Assembly (NCBI RefSeq): GCF_003815775.1
Contig: NZ_CP033926.1
Location: forward strand, 2,480,001-2,544,000
From: Chryseobacterium joostei
GTDB taxonomy: Bacteria; Bacteroidota; Bacteroidia; Flavobacteriales; Weeksellaceae
DNA: 64,000 nucleotides
Reading direction: 5' to 3'
This document shows, one piece after another, positions 28,470-38,164 of the stretch. The position numbers and the translations under genes are program-made. The notes below the pieces were generated by a model. That model made no database searches and had not been told where the DNA came from. It saw only the letters and a list, made by a program, of their open reading frames with translations. The number at the start of each line of letters is the position of its first letter. The stretch's first letter is position 1.

Positions 28470-29168
28470 TTATCCAAAATATTCTTTCAGTTGCTTTTTA
28501 TAGGTTCTCCCCAATGGAAGCTGCTCCCCACCTTTCAGATAAATGGTATTAGCGTCATATGAACTGATATGTGAAAAGAGAACAATATATGATTTATGAA
28601 TTCTGATGAATCCCAGATTCTGAAAATTTTCTTCAAAATTAGACATCCTTTCCAGAATCATATACTTTTTCAAATGGGTGATCAAAATAATATATTCTCC
28701 AAAGCCCTGGATCCATTTTATATCTTTTAACAGAACCTTATTCATGATATAATTAGACTTAAACATGATAAAATCTTCATGTTTTTTATCTTCAGCAGAT
28801 TTTTTAAACTGTAAAAAATCTTTTGCTTTATAGACCGCTCTTTTAAATGTTTCAAAATCTACGGGTTTTACCAGATAATGCACAACATCCAGTTCAAATG
28901 CCTTTACGGCATATTGAGTTTCCAACGTAAGAAATATACATAATGGTTTATAGGGCAACTTTAATAAAAGATCAATCCCACTAATATAAGGCATATTAAT
29001 ATCCAGAATAACAAGATCTACCCTATTCTTCTGTAAATATTGAAGGGCTTCTTCCGGATTCTGAAATACCTCCAACAAATCCACATTTTCTATCTGATCA
29101 CAATAATGTCGGATAAGCTCTAATGCAGGATATTCATCATCCACTCCTACGATGGTAAGGTTTGCCAT
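28470..29168 (-). CDS. LytTR family response regulator
   Basis: This 232-residue regulator has an N-terminal receiver domain (acidic pair in VDDEYPALE, phospho-acceptor Asp in LVILDINMPYISG near residue 55, Lys in VHYLVKPVDF). The C-terminal LytTR DNA-binding domain includes GEYIILITHLKKYMIL and FIRIHKSYIV. Its start overlaps the stop of the sensor kinase gene by one base. It most likely controls the divergent DUF2490/CitMHS/DAACS genes, but no binding site was identified. Confidence 0.93.
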   Translation of the reverse strand: MANLTIVGVDDEYPALELIRHYCDQIENVDLLEVFQNPEEALQYLQKNRVDLVILDINMPYISGIDLLLKLPYKPLCIFLTLETQYAVKAFELDVVHYLVKPVDFETFKRAVYKAKDFLQFKKSAEDKKHEDFIMFKSNYIMNKVLLKDIKWIQGFGEYIILITHLKKYMILERMSNFEENFQNLGFIRIHKSYIVLFSHISSYDANTIYLKGGEQLPLGRTYKKQLKEYFG

Positions 29169-30274
29169 TATAATTTAATTTTTAACATAGTCTCGTATGT
29201 ATTATTTTCAATTTCTTCAGATATAAAAGTAAATCTTTCCGGGTAATATTTCTCCAAAATACTGATAACTGCCTCATTCCCCAATCCATTATCATTAAAG
29301 TTGCCAATAAGATTTCGGTTCCTTGCTACAGAATTTTTTATTTCGAATAAAAATTCCTGATTTTCTACTTTGTAGTATACCCTGATAAAACTATCATCCT
29401 CAATTCCTACCGCCGAATGTTTCAAGGCATTTTCAAATAAGGTAAGGCAAACAGATGGAGGAACCTCAATGAGTTCCAATGTTTCCTCATCTTCTATTTT
29501 AAAATTGATATCCAACAAATTATTATACTTTAACTGGTAAAGTCCTATCAGGGATTTAATGGACGAAAACTCCTGCATGAGGGTAATTTTCTCTTTATTG
29601 GTATCATAAATAACATACTGCAACAGTCTGCTAAGCTGTAAAATAGATTCTGAAGTATTCTCGGACGGGTTAAAGCTTTTAGAATAGATATTATTAAGCG
29701 TATTCAGCAAAAAATGCGGATTTAGCTTTGATTTCAAAAGGTTCAGGTACAACTGATCTTTTTCCTCACCCAATTCCTTAAAATCCTGCTCAATCAAAAA
29801 TTTATCTTTCGTAATCCCTAAAAAGGAAGCCACCAATATGACAATCCCTTGGGCAGTGTATACATTATACAGAAATTTTGTATTGGAAAGAGTTTCATTA
29901 AACTTCATGTGGAAAACCGCAGGTTCCAGCAAAATCCTAAAAAGACTTGAAACCAAAAAACAGATAAAGGCATACAAAATAAATTCCGGATACTTATTGG
30001 AAAGATAGAACCTGGGGACAAGATAAAAATAGACCAGATAATAAATTCCAATATTGAAAATTATAACAAATAATACAGACCAAATGAGTTCAGGGACATC
30101 TAAAAAGTAATTTTCGGTGAAAAAAGTGATGATAAAAAAGAATAAAAAGAATAAAGCATGCTGAAATTTCAGCAAAAACCCCCAATGATATTTCATCAGC
30201 TTTTTCAAAATTTTACCATTAAGTAAAATCCTAAAAACCAACAATATAAACACAATATTTATAATAAAAAACAT
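29168..30274 (-). CDS. LytS-type sensor histidine kinase
   Basis: This 368-residue membrane kinase has an N-terminal half with about five transmembrane segments, no separate extracytoplasmic domain and no PAS domain visible. The kinase part has the His in LKSKLNPHFLLNTLNNIY, the N-box-like FENALKHS and the glycine box NGLGNEAV. This is the His_kinase/HATPase type paired with LytTR regulators. It is transcribed away from the transporter cluster beginning at 30426, and a 151-base gap between them holds both promoters. Confidence 0.92.
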   Translation of the reverse strand: MFFIINIVFILLVFRILLNGKILKKLMKYHWGFLLKFQHALFFLFFFIITFFTENYFLDVPELIWSVLFVIIFNIGIYYLVYFYLVPRFYLSNKYPEFILYAFICFLVSSLFRILLEPAVFHMKFNETLSNTKFLYNVYTAQGIVILVASFLGITKDKFLIEQDFKELGEEKDQLYLNLLKSKLNPHFLLNTLNNIYSKSFNPSENTSESILQLSRLLQYVIYDTNKEKITLMQEFSSIKSLIGLYQLKYNNLLDINFKIEDEETLELIEVPPSVCLTLFENALKHSAVGIEDDSFIRVYYKVENQEFLFEIKNSVARNRNLIGNFNDNGLGNEAVISILEKYYPERFTFISEEIENNTYETMLKIKL

Positions 30275-30389
30275 CTAAAATATCCAATTTTCAATCTTCC
30301 AAATATAACACCTTTTTCTCCCCGGATTGCAGTTCACTGATAAAAACTGCCATTGATTGAAAAATAAGTTCACGGGTGTTTCTTATAAA

Positions 30390-30397
30390 TATATTTG
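30390..30397 (+). promoter_or_regulatory. Predicted -7 box of the DUF2490-CitMHS operon
   Basis: TATATTTG lies 28 bases before the DUF2490 ATG and matches TAnnTTTG. There is no clear TTG at the correct distance, which would suit an activator-dependent promoter. Confidence 0.45.
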
Positions 30398-30425
30398 AGA
30401 AAGCAGGATATTAATTCAGTATTAC

Positions 30426-31118
30426 ATGAAAATTAAATTATCATTAATCACCTTTTTCCTCTTGGTGATCAGCCAGTTTACCTATGCTCAAAGCAGGGAC
30501 ACTTATAATATGTGGTTCCAGTACCTGATGTCTGCAAAATTGACAGACAAAAGTACACTGACAGCCCTTTCCCAGTACAGGTCTTTTGATTTGGCTTATG
30601 ATACCAGGCTTTTTCTGGTTTCCACTTATGTAGATTACGAGGTTGCCCATGAGGTAAGGCCGGCTTTAGGAATGATGTTCCTTATTTTGGATTCGTATAA
30701 ATCTGATAATTCAAAAAAAGAAAGGTATGAGAAAAGACCTTTCCAACAGGTAAGTCTGGGTGGAAATATAGGACGAACTACAATCTCACATCGTTTCCGT
30801 GTAGAAGAGCGGTTTATCAGTAATCCGGATGAGTTTATCGTAAGACTCCGATACCTTATTTCTCTGAGAATTCCATTCAATAGGGCCGGAGAAAAAGAAA
30901 AATTCTATGGCATTCTAAAAAACGAGATCCGAATGAATGCAAGCAAAGAAGAGACATTCGACAGTAACCGTATAACAGCCGGAATAGGAATAAAAACAGG
31001 AAAAAACTCAGCAATTGAAGTAGCGTTTATCAACCAGCTGGAAACAGGATCTACCAGTAACTATGCGTATATCGGCTATCGAAACAATTTTGACTGGAGA
31101 AAAAATAAAAACAAATAA
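30426..31118 (+). CDS. DUF2490 domain-containing outer-membrane beta-barrel protein
   Basis: This 230-residue protein has a signal peptide ending SQFTYAQ and alternating-polarity strands typical of DUF2490 (MWFQYLMSAKL, RSFDLAYDTRLFL, SHRFRVEERF). The C-terminus reads YAYIGYRNNFDW. It is probably a small outer-membrane barrel. It lies 18 bases before the CitMHS transporter gene, so it may provide the outer-membrane route for the same carboxylate. That role is an inference from position. Confidence 0.8.
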   Translation: MKIKLSLITFFLLVISQFTYAQSRDTYNMWFQYLMSAKLTDKSTLTALSQYRSFDLAYDTRLFLVSTYVDYEVAHEVRPALGMMFLILDSYKSDNSKKERYEKRPFQQVSLGGNIGRTTISHRFRVEERFISNPDEFIVRLRYLISLRIPFNRAGEKEKFYGILKNEIRMNASKEETFDSNRITAGIGIKTGKNSAIEVAFINQLETGSTSNYAYIGYRNNFDWRKNKNK

Positions 31119-31136
31119 CTAAAAATACATCTACTT

Positions 31137-32423
31137 ATGCTTACACTCCTTGGATTTTTGATGATCATCATTTTTATGGTGCTTATCATGAATAAAAAGA
31201 TGACACCTCTTACCGCCCTAGTCATTATTCCTGTAACAGTAGCACTTTTAGCCGGTTTTGGATCTCAATTGGGGGAAATGATGAAGAATGGAGTAAAAGA
31301 AATAGCCCTTACCGGGGTGATGCTCATTTTTGCCATCCTTTATTTTAGCTTAATGATAGATACCGGGCTTTTTGAGCCTTTAGTCAATCTTATTTTAAAA
31401 GCTGTTGGAGACAACCCAGTAAAGACTACTATTGGAACAGCTATTCTTACCACATTGGTTTCGTTGGATGGTGATGGCTCTTCTACTTATATTATTGTAG
31501 TTGCCGCTATGCTTCCATTATATAAAAAACAAGGAATGAACCCTCTTACCCTTACCTGCATTATTATGCTGGCGGGAGGAATTATGAATATTTTACCTTG
31601 GGGCGGCCCCACTGCAAGAGTAATGAGCTCCCTGAAACTAGGGCATACAGAAATTTTCGTTCCTATGATTCCCATTATGGCTTTAGGAATTATCTGGGTA
31701 ATATTTGTTGCCTATATTCTGGGGAAAAAAGAAAAAAAACGCATCGCTAAATATGGAAAATATACTAAATACAGCGCTGGCGATATTGCAGGAGAATCTG
31801 ACCCGAAACTTCTCCGTCCAAAACTGATCTGGGTGAATCTGATTTTAACCCTTGTTCTATTAACGGTGATGATACTAGATATTGTTCCATTAGGGATCGC
31901 TTTTATGATTGCCTTTTGTATTGCCTCTGTGATCAACTATCCTAAACTGAAAGATCAGCAGAAAATTATATCGAAGCATGCAGGCAATGCATTATCTGTA
32001 GCAGGGATGATTTTTGGAGCAGGTATTTTCACAGGTATTCTTAATGGAACAGGCATTATGCAGGCCATGGGTAACAGTATGATAGATATTGTTCCTAAAA
32101 GCTGGAGCGGCTACCTGAATATTATTACAGCCATCTTCAGTGTTCCTCTTACATTTTTCCTCACGAATGATGCTTATTATTTTGGGATACTCCCTATTAT
32201 TGAGGCAACAGGACATCAGCTGGATATTGCTCCGGAAATATTAGGAAGGGCAAGTCTTGTAGGACAGGCTTCCCATTTACTAAGTCCGTTGGTTCCCTCC
32301 ACTTATCTGTTGGTATCATTAGCAGGTGTAGAATATTCAGATCATTTGAAATACACGTTAAAATGGGCCATCGGATCATCGATTATCATGTTGATAGGAG
32401 CCTTGCTTCTTGGAACCATATAA
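31137..32423 (+). CDS. CitMHS family citrate-type transporter
   Basis: This 428-residue inner-membrane transporter has about twelve hydrophobic segments. Family blocks include MTPLTALVIIPVTVALLAGF near the N-terminus, the LDGDGSSTYIIVVAAMLPLY segment and PSTYLLVSLAGVEYSDHLKY near the end. CitMHS proteins import metal-citrate complexes with protons in Firmicutes. The exact substrate here is not fixed by sequence. A divergent LytS/LytTR pair is adjacent. Confidence 0.9.
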   Translation: MLTLLGFLMIIIFMVLIMNKKMTPLTALVIIPVTVALLAGFGSQLGEMMKNGVKEIALTGVMLIFAILYFSLMIDTGLFEPLVNLILKAVGDNPVKTTIGTAILTTLVSLDGDGSSTYIIVVAAMLPLYKKQGMNPLTLTCIIMLAGGIMNILPWGGPTARVMSSLKLGHTEIFVPMIPIMALGIIWVIFVAYILGKKEKKRIAKYGKYTKYSAGDIAGESDPKLLRPKLIWVNLILTLVLLTVMILDIVPLGIAFMIAFCIASVINYPKLKDQQKIISKHAGNALSVAGMIFGAGIFTGILNGTGIMQAMGNSMIDIVPKSWSGYLNIITAIFSVPLTFFLTNDAYYFGILPIIEATGHQLDIAPEILGRASLVGQASHLLSPLVPSTYLLVSLAGVEYSDHLKYTLKWAIGSSIIMLIGALLLGTI

Positions 32424-32514
32424 TAAGAATTTGATGAATAATTGTTATCTTCAACTTCACAAAATAGTAATCAAACTTAAAAATTAGTTTTATAAAGACA
32501 GCCTATTTCTCCAG

Positions 32515-33735
32515 ATGAATCCTCTAGAATCTCAAAAAACATTCACCGGCAAATACCTTAAAAACCTTACACTGTATGTTTTTACAGCAATGATGGGCGG
32601 AGTATTGGCGGGCCACTACGCTCCCGAGCAAAGCATCAAGCTGGGAGTGGTAAGTCGGTATTTTTTTATGATTCTGGAAACACTCATTCTTCCCGTTATT
32701 TTTATGGCTGTCATGTATGGAATCAGTCAACTGTCCGAAATCAAAAATGCAAAAAATGTGATTGGACAAACCATTTTATATTTTTTGATCATGAGTTCGG
32801 TAGCCATCATGATCGGCTTCATTTTTGGGTTAGTGATGCAGCCCGGATCTGATACGGGAATTGATGTCACCAGAATCAAGACCTCTCTTCCCAAGACATT
32901 TGAAATCAAAGACGGCAGTTTATCTACCCTTTTATATCTTAACAGACATGGTATTTTTCTTCTGCTCTCTATTTTGATGGGAATTGCCATGAACCTTACT
33001 CCCAAAAAAGAAAAGTTCCTGCGTATACTGGATCGTGGCGGAAACATTTTCTACACGGTCATTAAATATCTTTACATCATTCTTCCACTCATTATTTTTT
33101 GTAATATCGCTTATGGTGTTTCTGTATATGGCATTAATACTCTTTTACCTTTGAGTAAAGTGGTTGCTACCGTATATATTGCCGATATTGTATTCATTTT
33201 TGGAGTTCTGGGGCTTGTTTCTTATCTGTTTAAATTTAATCTCTGGAAATTCTTATTGGATATCAAGGAAGAAATCATTCTGGTTGTCAGTACTTCTTCC
33301 TCAAAAACAGCCTTTCCCTTAATTTTTGAGAAAATGGAATCTCAAGGATACAGCAGAAAAATTTTAAGATTTATTATTCCTTTGGGCTATAATTTCAATC
33401 TTGCCGGAGCTTGTATCTACCTTTCTGTAACCTGTTGTTTTCTTGTTCAGTTTTATAATATTTCATTGAACGTTCAAGATTATATATGGTTGTTTATTAT
33501 TATTTCCATTACTTCAAAAACAGCGTCCGGAGTACCTGGCTCAGGATTTCTGGCCCTTATTTTTACTTTAAACCGATTCGGAAAGATTCCTTTGACAGAT
33601 ATCGCGCTTCTTTATAGTGTAGATCGCTTCATGAATGAAGCTAGATCTGTCACCAACTTTATAGGAATTGCAGTTTCAGGAGCCATTATTTCAAAAATCA
33701 ATCAGCATCAGAAAAGCAAAACACATTCTGCTTAG
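32515..33735 (+). CDS. Dicarboxylate/amino acid:cation symporter (DAACS family)
   Basis: This 406-residue symporter is of the GltP/DctA type. The serine-rich hairpin VVSTSSSKTAFPLIFEKM, the NFNLAGACIYLSVTC segment and SKTASGVPGSGFLAL match the substrate and sodium-binding elements of the family (the usual NMDG-like motif is replaced by NFNLAGA). It would import C4-dicarboxylates or acidic amino acids. A 91-base gap separates it from CitMHS, so it may be in the same regulon rather than the same transcript. Confidence 0.92.
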   Translation: MNPLESQKTFTGKYLKNLTLYVFTAMMGGVLAGHYAPEQSIKLGVVSRYFFMILETLILPVIFMAVMYGISQLSEIKNAKNVIGQTILYFLIMSSVAIMIGFIFGLVMQPGSDTGIDVTRIKTSLPKTFEIKDGSLSTLLYLNRHGIFLLLSILMGIAMNLTPKKEKFLRILDRGGNIFYTVIKYLYIILPLIIFCNIAYGVSVYGINTLLPLSKVVATVYIADIVFIFGVLGLVSYLFKFNLWKFLLDIKEEIILVVSTSSSKTAFPLIFEKMESQGYSRKILRFIIPLGYNFNLAGACIYLSVTCCFLVQFYNISLNVQDYIWLFIIISITSKTASGVPGSGFLALIFTLNRFGKIPLTDIALLYSVDRFMNEARSVTNFIGIAVSGAIISKINQHQKSKTHSA

Positions 33736-33816
33736 TTCCATTTTATAATTATTACCCTTTTCTCATTTCATCATGTAACTTTTTAAAGATCAGTGCAACT
33801 AACTATTAAAAAGATC

Positions 33817-34536
33817 ATGAGAACATTTATTTTTCTTTTATTAGTTACCAGCACTAATTTTTTTTCACAGCAACTTCTTACCCCTAAAAATGTAGATATC
33901 AATTCCAAATTGATAAAAGACGAAACATCAGAGGCCATATGGTATACTGAAAATGCCGGTTCCAAAACAGAAATCGGAAGTATTATCACAGAATTTAAAA
34001 AGCTCAGCAAAACCGATCTGCTCATTAAAACAACAGTCAAAATGAAACAGATGCCTGATGCCAGCTGGATAGATTCCGCCATTGTAAAGAGTGCTAATTT
34101 TCAGCCGGTACAGCATTCCTCTTTTAATATGATGAGAAATATGGCCCTTATCTATAATAAAGATAAAGTAACCGGATATTACCTTGATAAAAAGACCCAG
34201 CAAAAAGAAGATATAGAAATTCCTGCAGAAAATTATTTTGACAGCAGCAGCTACCCTATGTTGATCCGTTTTTTTCCATTGAAAGAAAATACTACCGCAG
34301 AGCTTTCCATTTTCGATTATAATCCACGGGCTAAAAAAGGAATAATCAAAGCATACATTCTGGAGGTAAAGAAAACCGATCTGAACGGTAAGAAGGTCTG
34401 GGCCGTAAAAACTACCGATGACATCAGTGATAAGACCACCAATGTTACCTATTACATTGATCCCGAAACAAGAAAAATTATGAAGCAAGACATAGAGATG
34501 AATGGAAAAAAAATGTATATGGAAACCATAAAATAG
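33817..34536 (+). CDS. DUF3108-like secreted protein
   Basis: This 239-residue protein has a signal peptide (MRTFIFLLLVTSTNFFSQQ). The mature part has the strand pattern of DUF3108/LolA-like beta sheets (KKVWAVKTTDD, TNVTYYIDPETRKIMKQDI). An upstream GTG at 33793 would add eight residues, but the ATG at 33817 gives a clean signal peptide. The function is unknown. It lies downstream of the symporter with an 81-base gap. Confidence 0.7.
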   Translation: MRTFIFLLLVTSTNFFSQQLLTPKNVDINSKLIKDETSEAIWYTENAGSKTEIGSIITEFKKLSKTDLLIKTTVKMKQMPDASWIDSAIVKSANFQPVQHSSFNMMRNMALIYNKDKVTGYYLDKKTQQKEDIEIPAENYFDSSSYPMLIRFFPLKENTTAELSIFDYNPRAKKGIIKAYILEVKKTDLNGKKVWAVKTTDDISDKTTNVTYYIDPETRKIMKQDIEMNGKKMYMETIK

Positions 34537-34612
34537 AACCATACAACTGATAACCAAATATTTAATTAAAAAATAAATCAGAAAAATATATCACATATTA
34601 AGGAAAAAGTTT

Positions 34613-34620
34613 TATATTTG
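34613..34620 (+). promoter_or_regulatory. Predicted -7 box of the second GG-peptide gene
   Basis: TATATTTG matches TAnnTTTG exactly and would give an untranslated leader of about 75 bases before the ATG at 34702. Confidence 0.5.
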
Positions 34621-34701
34621 AATTAACACTTCAACACCAAATGTCAAAAACCTGATTGACTTTAAATGCTCAGGAACTGTACAAATAAAATATTAATAAC
34701 T

Positions 34702-34836
34702 ATGAAAAATGCTAAATTATTAAGCAGAGACGCTCAGAAAACAATCAACGGCGGAGCGGCAGGACGCTTTTGCTGCGAGTACAATTACAAAGGACAATGT
34801 ATCCTGTGGATTGGCCCAGGACAGTACTGCCCATAG
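34702..34836 (+). CDS. Small GG-leader (bacteriocin-like) peptide, 44 aa
   Basis: This 44-residue peptide, encoded between the DUF3108-like gene and groES, starts MKNAKLLSRDAQKTINGG, with the double glycine at residues 17-18. The core begins AAGRFCCEYNYK. Cysteines are at 24, 25, 33 and 43 and the last residues are Cys-Pro. It has its own -7 box and a terminator (34865-34895), so it is an independent transcription unit. Like the peptide at 109-243 it fits the Chryseobacterium GG-leader family, but there is no export or modification gene beside it. Function is unknown; antimicrobial or signalling use would be a guess. Confidence 0.8.
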   Translation: MKNAKLLSRDAQKTINGGAAGRFCCEYNYKGQCILWIGPGQYCP

Positions 34837-34864
34837 TAAAACAAACTCATAACATACAAAAATA

Positions 34865-34895
34865 AAAGTCGGAGAATTCCGGCTTTTTTTATTTT
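34865..34895 (+). terminator. Terminator of the GG-peptide gene
   Basis: Stem AAAGTCGG/CCGGCTTT (one G-T pair) is followed by seven T residues, 28 bases after the stop. Confidence 0.85.
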
Positions 34896-34928
34896 TCTGC
34901 CAAATTTTCACATTCGGAAACAAAATTC

Positions 34929-34966
34929 TGCCATTTCATCCAACAGTGCCTCATGGCATACATTTA
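34929..34966 (+). promoter_or_regulatory. Candidate groESL promoter with inverted repeat
   Basis: TGCCAT (34929-34934) and ATGGCA (34953-34958) form an inverted repeat. It is directly followed by TACATTTA (34959-34966), a near match to the TAnnTTTG -7 box. It is not a CIRCE element. The repeat could be an operator for heat-shock control. Confidence 0.35.
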
Positions 34967-35006
34967 GAGTCTTATTAGACAGGAATAATTAAAAAATAAA
35001 TATATT

Positions 35007-35285
35007 ATGTCAGTAAACTTTAAACCATTAGCAGACAGAGTATTGGTAGAACCAATTGCTGCAGAAACTAAAACAGCTTCAGGTATTATTATCCCGGACA
35101 CTGCAAAGGAAAAGCCGCAAGAAGGTACTGTAGTGGCAGTAGGTCCTGGTAAAAAAGATGAGCCTACAACTGTTCAGGTAGGTGACAAAGTTCTTTATGG
35201 AAAATATTCAGGTGCTGAATTAAAGCTTGAAGGAAAAGATTATTTAATCGTAAGAGAAGCTGATCTATTAGGAATCATCGGTTAA
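35007..35285 (+). CDS. groES: Co-chaperonin GroES
   Basis: GroES (92 residues) forms the heptameric lid of the GroEL folding chamber. The sequence is standard: [13 protein letters not shown] at the start, the mobile loop [18 protein letters not shown], and [15 protein letters not shown]. It is first in the groESL operon, with 96 bases to groEL. Confidence 0.98.
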   Translation: MSVNFKPLADRVLVEPIAAETKTASGIIIPDTAKEKPQEGTVVAVGPGKKDEPTTVQVGDKVLYGKYSGAELKLEGKDYLIVREADLLGIIG

Positions 35286-35375
35286 TTTGTAAAAAGTAAA
35301 ATGTATTCATGTAAAATGATATTTTTCGGGATACAACATCATTAATACATTGTACAAAGTATATTAATACAATAA

Positions 35376-37007
<1,632 letters not shown>

Positions 37008-37029
37008 TCTTAACTACTATATATAAACC

Positions 37030-37070
37030 AAAACCGTTCTATTTTATAGGGCGGTTTTTTATTATATTTG
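37030..37070 (+). terminator. groEL terminator followed by a -7 box
   Basis: Stem AAAACCGTTCT/AGGGCGGTTTT (37030-37058, two wobble pairs) is followed by a T-run. Immediately after it TATATTTG (37063-37070) is a perfect -7 box for the hydrolase gene starting at 37088. Confidence 0.75.
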
Positions 37071-37087
37071 ACCCGTAACTATTACCC

Positions 37088-37987
37088 ATGAAAAATAACT
37101 TTTTTTCTACCCTATTTATTTGGCTGTTATTAATAGCTTTACCAGAAATGGTATTTTCACAATCTGCTGACTTTACCATTCAGGATGTAAAATTTGAAAG
37201 TCAGAATGTCACTCTTGCAGGCTCTATTTTAGAGCCTAAAAAACCAGTTGCAGCAGTTGTGATTGTTCATGGATCCGATCCGGTAAAAAGAGAAATGGAA
37301 TTTGCAAAACGTCTTGCCAAAGAAAGCATTGCTGTATTCACCTACGACAAACGCGGAGTTGGAGAATCAGGAGGTGTATATGTAGGACCATCTGTGGGTA
37401 CCAATAATATAGACCCTGCTAACCTTACTTTATTGGCTCAGGATGCCAATGCAGCCGCGGCAACATTTCAAACCTATTTGAAAGATAAAAAAATACCCAT
37501 TGGATTAGTTGGCTTCAGTCAGGCAGGATGGATCATCCCTATGGCGGCAAGCAAAAATCCGCAAATTGACTTTATGGTTTTATTTAGCGGCCCTACCATT
37601 ACCACTCTGGAACAACTTCGATTTCAGTTTTATACCAATGGAAACAACAATTTCTGGGAAAATCATACCGAAGCAGATGCCATTGAGCATACTAAAAATG
37701 ATCCGGACAAATATCAATTTGTAGCCACCGACCCCAAAACCTATCTGAATACCCTTTCAATTCCCGGGCTTTGGCTTTTTGGTGAAAAAGACATACAGAT
37801 TCCGGTAAAGTTGTGTATAGAACAATTGAACACCCTTAAAGCACAAGGCAAACCTTTCGAATATTCTTCGTTTCCTCAATTGGGACACAATACTTCTTCC
37901 AGCAATGATACAGCCCCTGTTGATACTGCCGTACAATGGATACAACAGAAAGCATTAAATATTAAAAAATCTAAAGCTTCAAAGTAA
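37088..37987 (+). CDS. Alpha/beta hydrolase, secreted
   Basis: This 299-residue hydrolase has a signal peptide (about residues 1-24), the oxyanion region IVHGSDPVKREM, an FTYDKRGVGESGG segment, the nucleophile elbow VGFSQAGWIIP, an acidic residue in LFGEKDIQIPV and the final His in LGHNTSSS. It is probably an esterase or dipeptidyl-peptidase-like enzyme of the periplasm. The substrate is unknown. A diverged copy of its last about 125 bases and the following sequence is found at 39174-39298. Confidence 0.85.
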   Translation: MKNNFFSTLFIWLLLIALPEMVFSQSADFTIQDVKFESQNVTLAGSILEPKKPVAAVVIVHGSDPVKREMEFAKRLAKESIAVFTYDKRGVGESGGVYVGPSVGTNNIDPANLTLLAQDANAAAATFQTYLKDKKIPIGLVGFSQAGWIIPMAASKNPQIDFMVLFSGPTITTLEQLRFQFYTNGNNNFWENHTEADAIEHTKNDPDKYQFVATDPKTYLNTLSIPGLWLFGEKDIQIPVKLCIEQLNTLKAQGKPFEYSSFPQLGHNTSSSNDTAPVDTAVQWIQQKALNIKKSKASK

Positions 37988-38070
37988 AACATATATAAAC
38001 ATGCTTGAAGCAGATCCCCTCGCTACCGCGTGATTGTACCGCGTGGTTTGGGCTTTTATATTTTACAATT

Positions 38071-38143
38071 AATGATTAATAAATAGATAGCTAAAACCAA
38101 AACAACATTAGCGCAATACGTAAATTTGGATGTTGTACGATAT
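38071..38143 (+). repeat. Direct repeat copy 1 with left cassette-like end
   Basis: This block is repeated at 40857-40956 (first about 48 bases nearly identical, then a 28-base insertion in the second copy). It contains GCAAT (38113-38117), 14 bases, and TGTTGTACGAT (38131-38141). The latter is exactly the reverse complement of ATCGTACAACA at 39126-39136, on the far side of the lipoprotein hydrolase gene. Confidence 0.8.
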
Positions 38144-38164
38144 TTTGACCTAAAAAAACTAAAA

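Noticed and set aside
33928..34557. 209-codon antisense frame opposite the DUF3108-like gene
   Set aside because: Its Phe/Tyr/Ile/Cys-rich composition is the usual shadow of a Lys/Glu-rich gene, and the plus-strand gene has a signal peptide and normal structure.
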